Below, in pieces: positions 55,214 to 55,314 of a stretch of 55,314 nt of DNA. The position numbers and the translations under genes were made by a program. Numbering within the stretch: position 1 is the stretch's first letter; every line of letters starts with the position of its first letter. The notes under the pieces were generated by a model. That model was not told the DNA's origin and did no database searches. It saw only the letters and a program-made list of their open reading frames with translations. The DNA is from JANXLS01 sp038227045 (GTDB taxonomy: Bacteria; Planctomycetota; SZUA-567; H5-PLA8), in assembly GCA_038227045.1 (NCBI GenBank), contig JBBRQD010000029.1:1-55314 (forward strand). Reading direction: 5' to 3'.

Positions 55214-55314
55214 TCATGCGGCGTTTTCCTTGATGCCATCCACGAAACGAACAAGCTTGATCACGTCTGCCAACAACTCCGATTTATTTAATTTCCTCCA
55301 GCCTTTTGCCGCGC
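55214..55314 (-). CDS. C-terminal end of an off-edge ORF, possibly a transposase
   Basis: On the minus strand the frame is open from the right edge to a TGA at 55214-55216. It reads as plausible protein with a Trp-Arg-Lys-Leu-Asn segment followed by SELLADVIKLVRFVDGI and a short tail. This pattern resembles the C-terminal ends of some transposases, but I cannot name the family from 33 residues. The bulk of the gene is outside the window. Confidence 0.4.
   Translation of the reverse strand, partial: AAKGWRKLNKSELLADVIKLVRFVDGIKENAA

Overview
The window looks like a chromosomal stretch from a bacterium of the Planctomycetota/Verrucomicrobiota (PVC) type or a closely related candidate phylum. 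The case rests on three large secreted proteins with PVC-type haem c modules: two beta-propeller/HEAT/CxxCH proteins and one PSCyt1-DUF1549-DUF1553 protein. It is supported by a DUF4331 protein, a kinase-like/formylglycine-enzyme-like fusion and many secreted TPR or repeat proteins. The coding DNA is moderately GC-rich and genes are spread singly or in two- to three-gene runs on both strands. I cannot fix the phylum from the sequence alone.

Layout. The left edge (1-140) is the right end of an IS3-family element, followed by an AT-richer stretch with one small membrane protein. Next come a cNMP-binding/DUF1003 membrane protein and an M61-like peptidase, a phosphatase/2-hydroxyacid dehydrogenase pair, a secreted repeat protein, and a cNMP-binding protein with a metallo-beta-lactamase-fold hydrolase (753-7486). 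From 7522 to 15982 a minus-strand block encodes two giant propeller-HEAT-cytochrome c proteins with an Ntn-type C45-like hydrolase between them. From 16166 to 25959 lie an HI0933-type flavoprotein, a zinc alcohol dehydrogenase, a saccharopine-dehydrogenase-like protein, a TPR protein, a DUF4331 protein, a small hypothetical, the kinase-like/FGE-like fusion and a Tat-exported NHL-type propeller. From 26225 to 31673 are housekeeping genes: miaA, a HAMP-SpoIIE phosphatase, long-form hisG and a PIN-PhoH ATPase. After two secreted or hydrolase genes and a QueD-like enzyme come the DUF1549/DUF1553 cytochrome, tRNA-Phe, mfd, an extraordinary Asp/Glu-rich protein and a single-pass coiled-coil membrane protein. 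Then come an alkaline-phosphatase-superfamily enzyme divergent from a class V aminotransferase, and a minus-strand run of phosphomannose isomerase, DNA methyltransferase and a duplicated secretin-like protein. The right end carries a secreted hypothetical, an orphan dynamin/TrmE-like GTPase, a PIN-GNAT-PUA-like protein interrupted by an in-frame TAA, an overlapping ASCH-domain gene, and a gene fragment running off the edge that could be a transposase tail.

The genes do not form one pathway. The clearest functional groupings are the exported haem/propeller/hydrolase proteins, which fit oxidative or hydrolytic breakdown of complex organic matter in the periplasm; the ManA-methyltransferase-secretin-like run, which begins with a 4-base stop/start overlap; and the PIN-GNAT/ASCH pair, which reads like an RNA-targeting toxin, defence or translation-control module.

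A second theme is non-coding. Many intergenic gaps are filled by dispersed word-like repeats, often arranged as long hyphenated palindromes (near 10610, 18540, 23076, 26041, 50896 and 51928). One such word array has been incorporated in frame into mfd. The most interesting leads are the interrupted PIN-GNAT-PUA gene with its ASCH partner, the acidic polyprotein with its membrane neighbour, the tandem secretin-like duplication, the SGNH-like domain that lacks its serine, and the palindromic repeat system.
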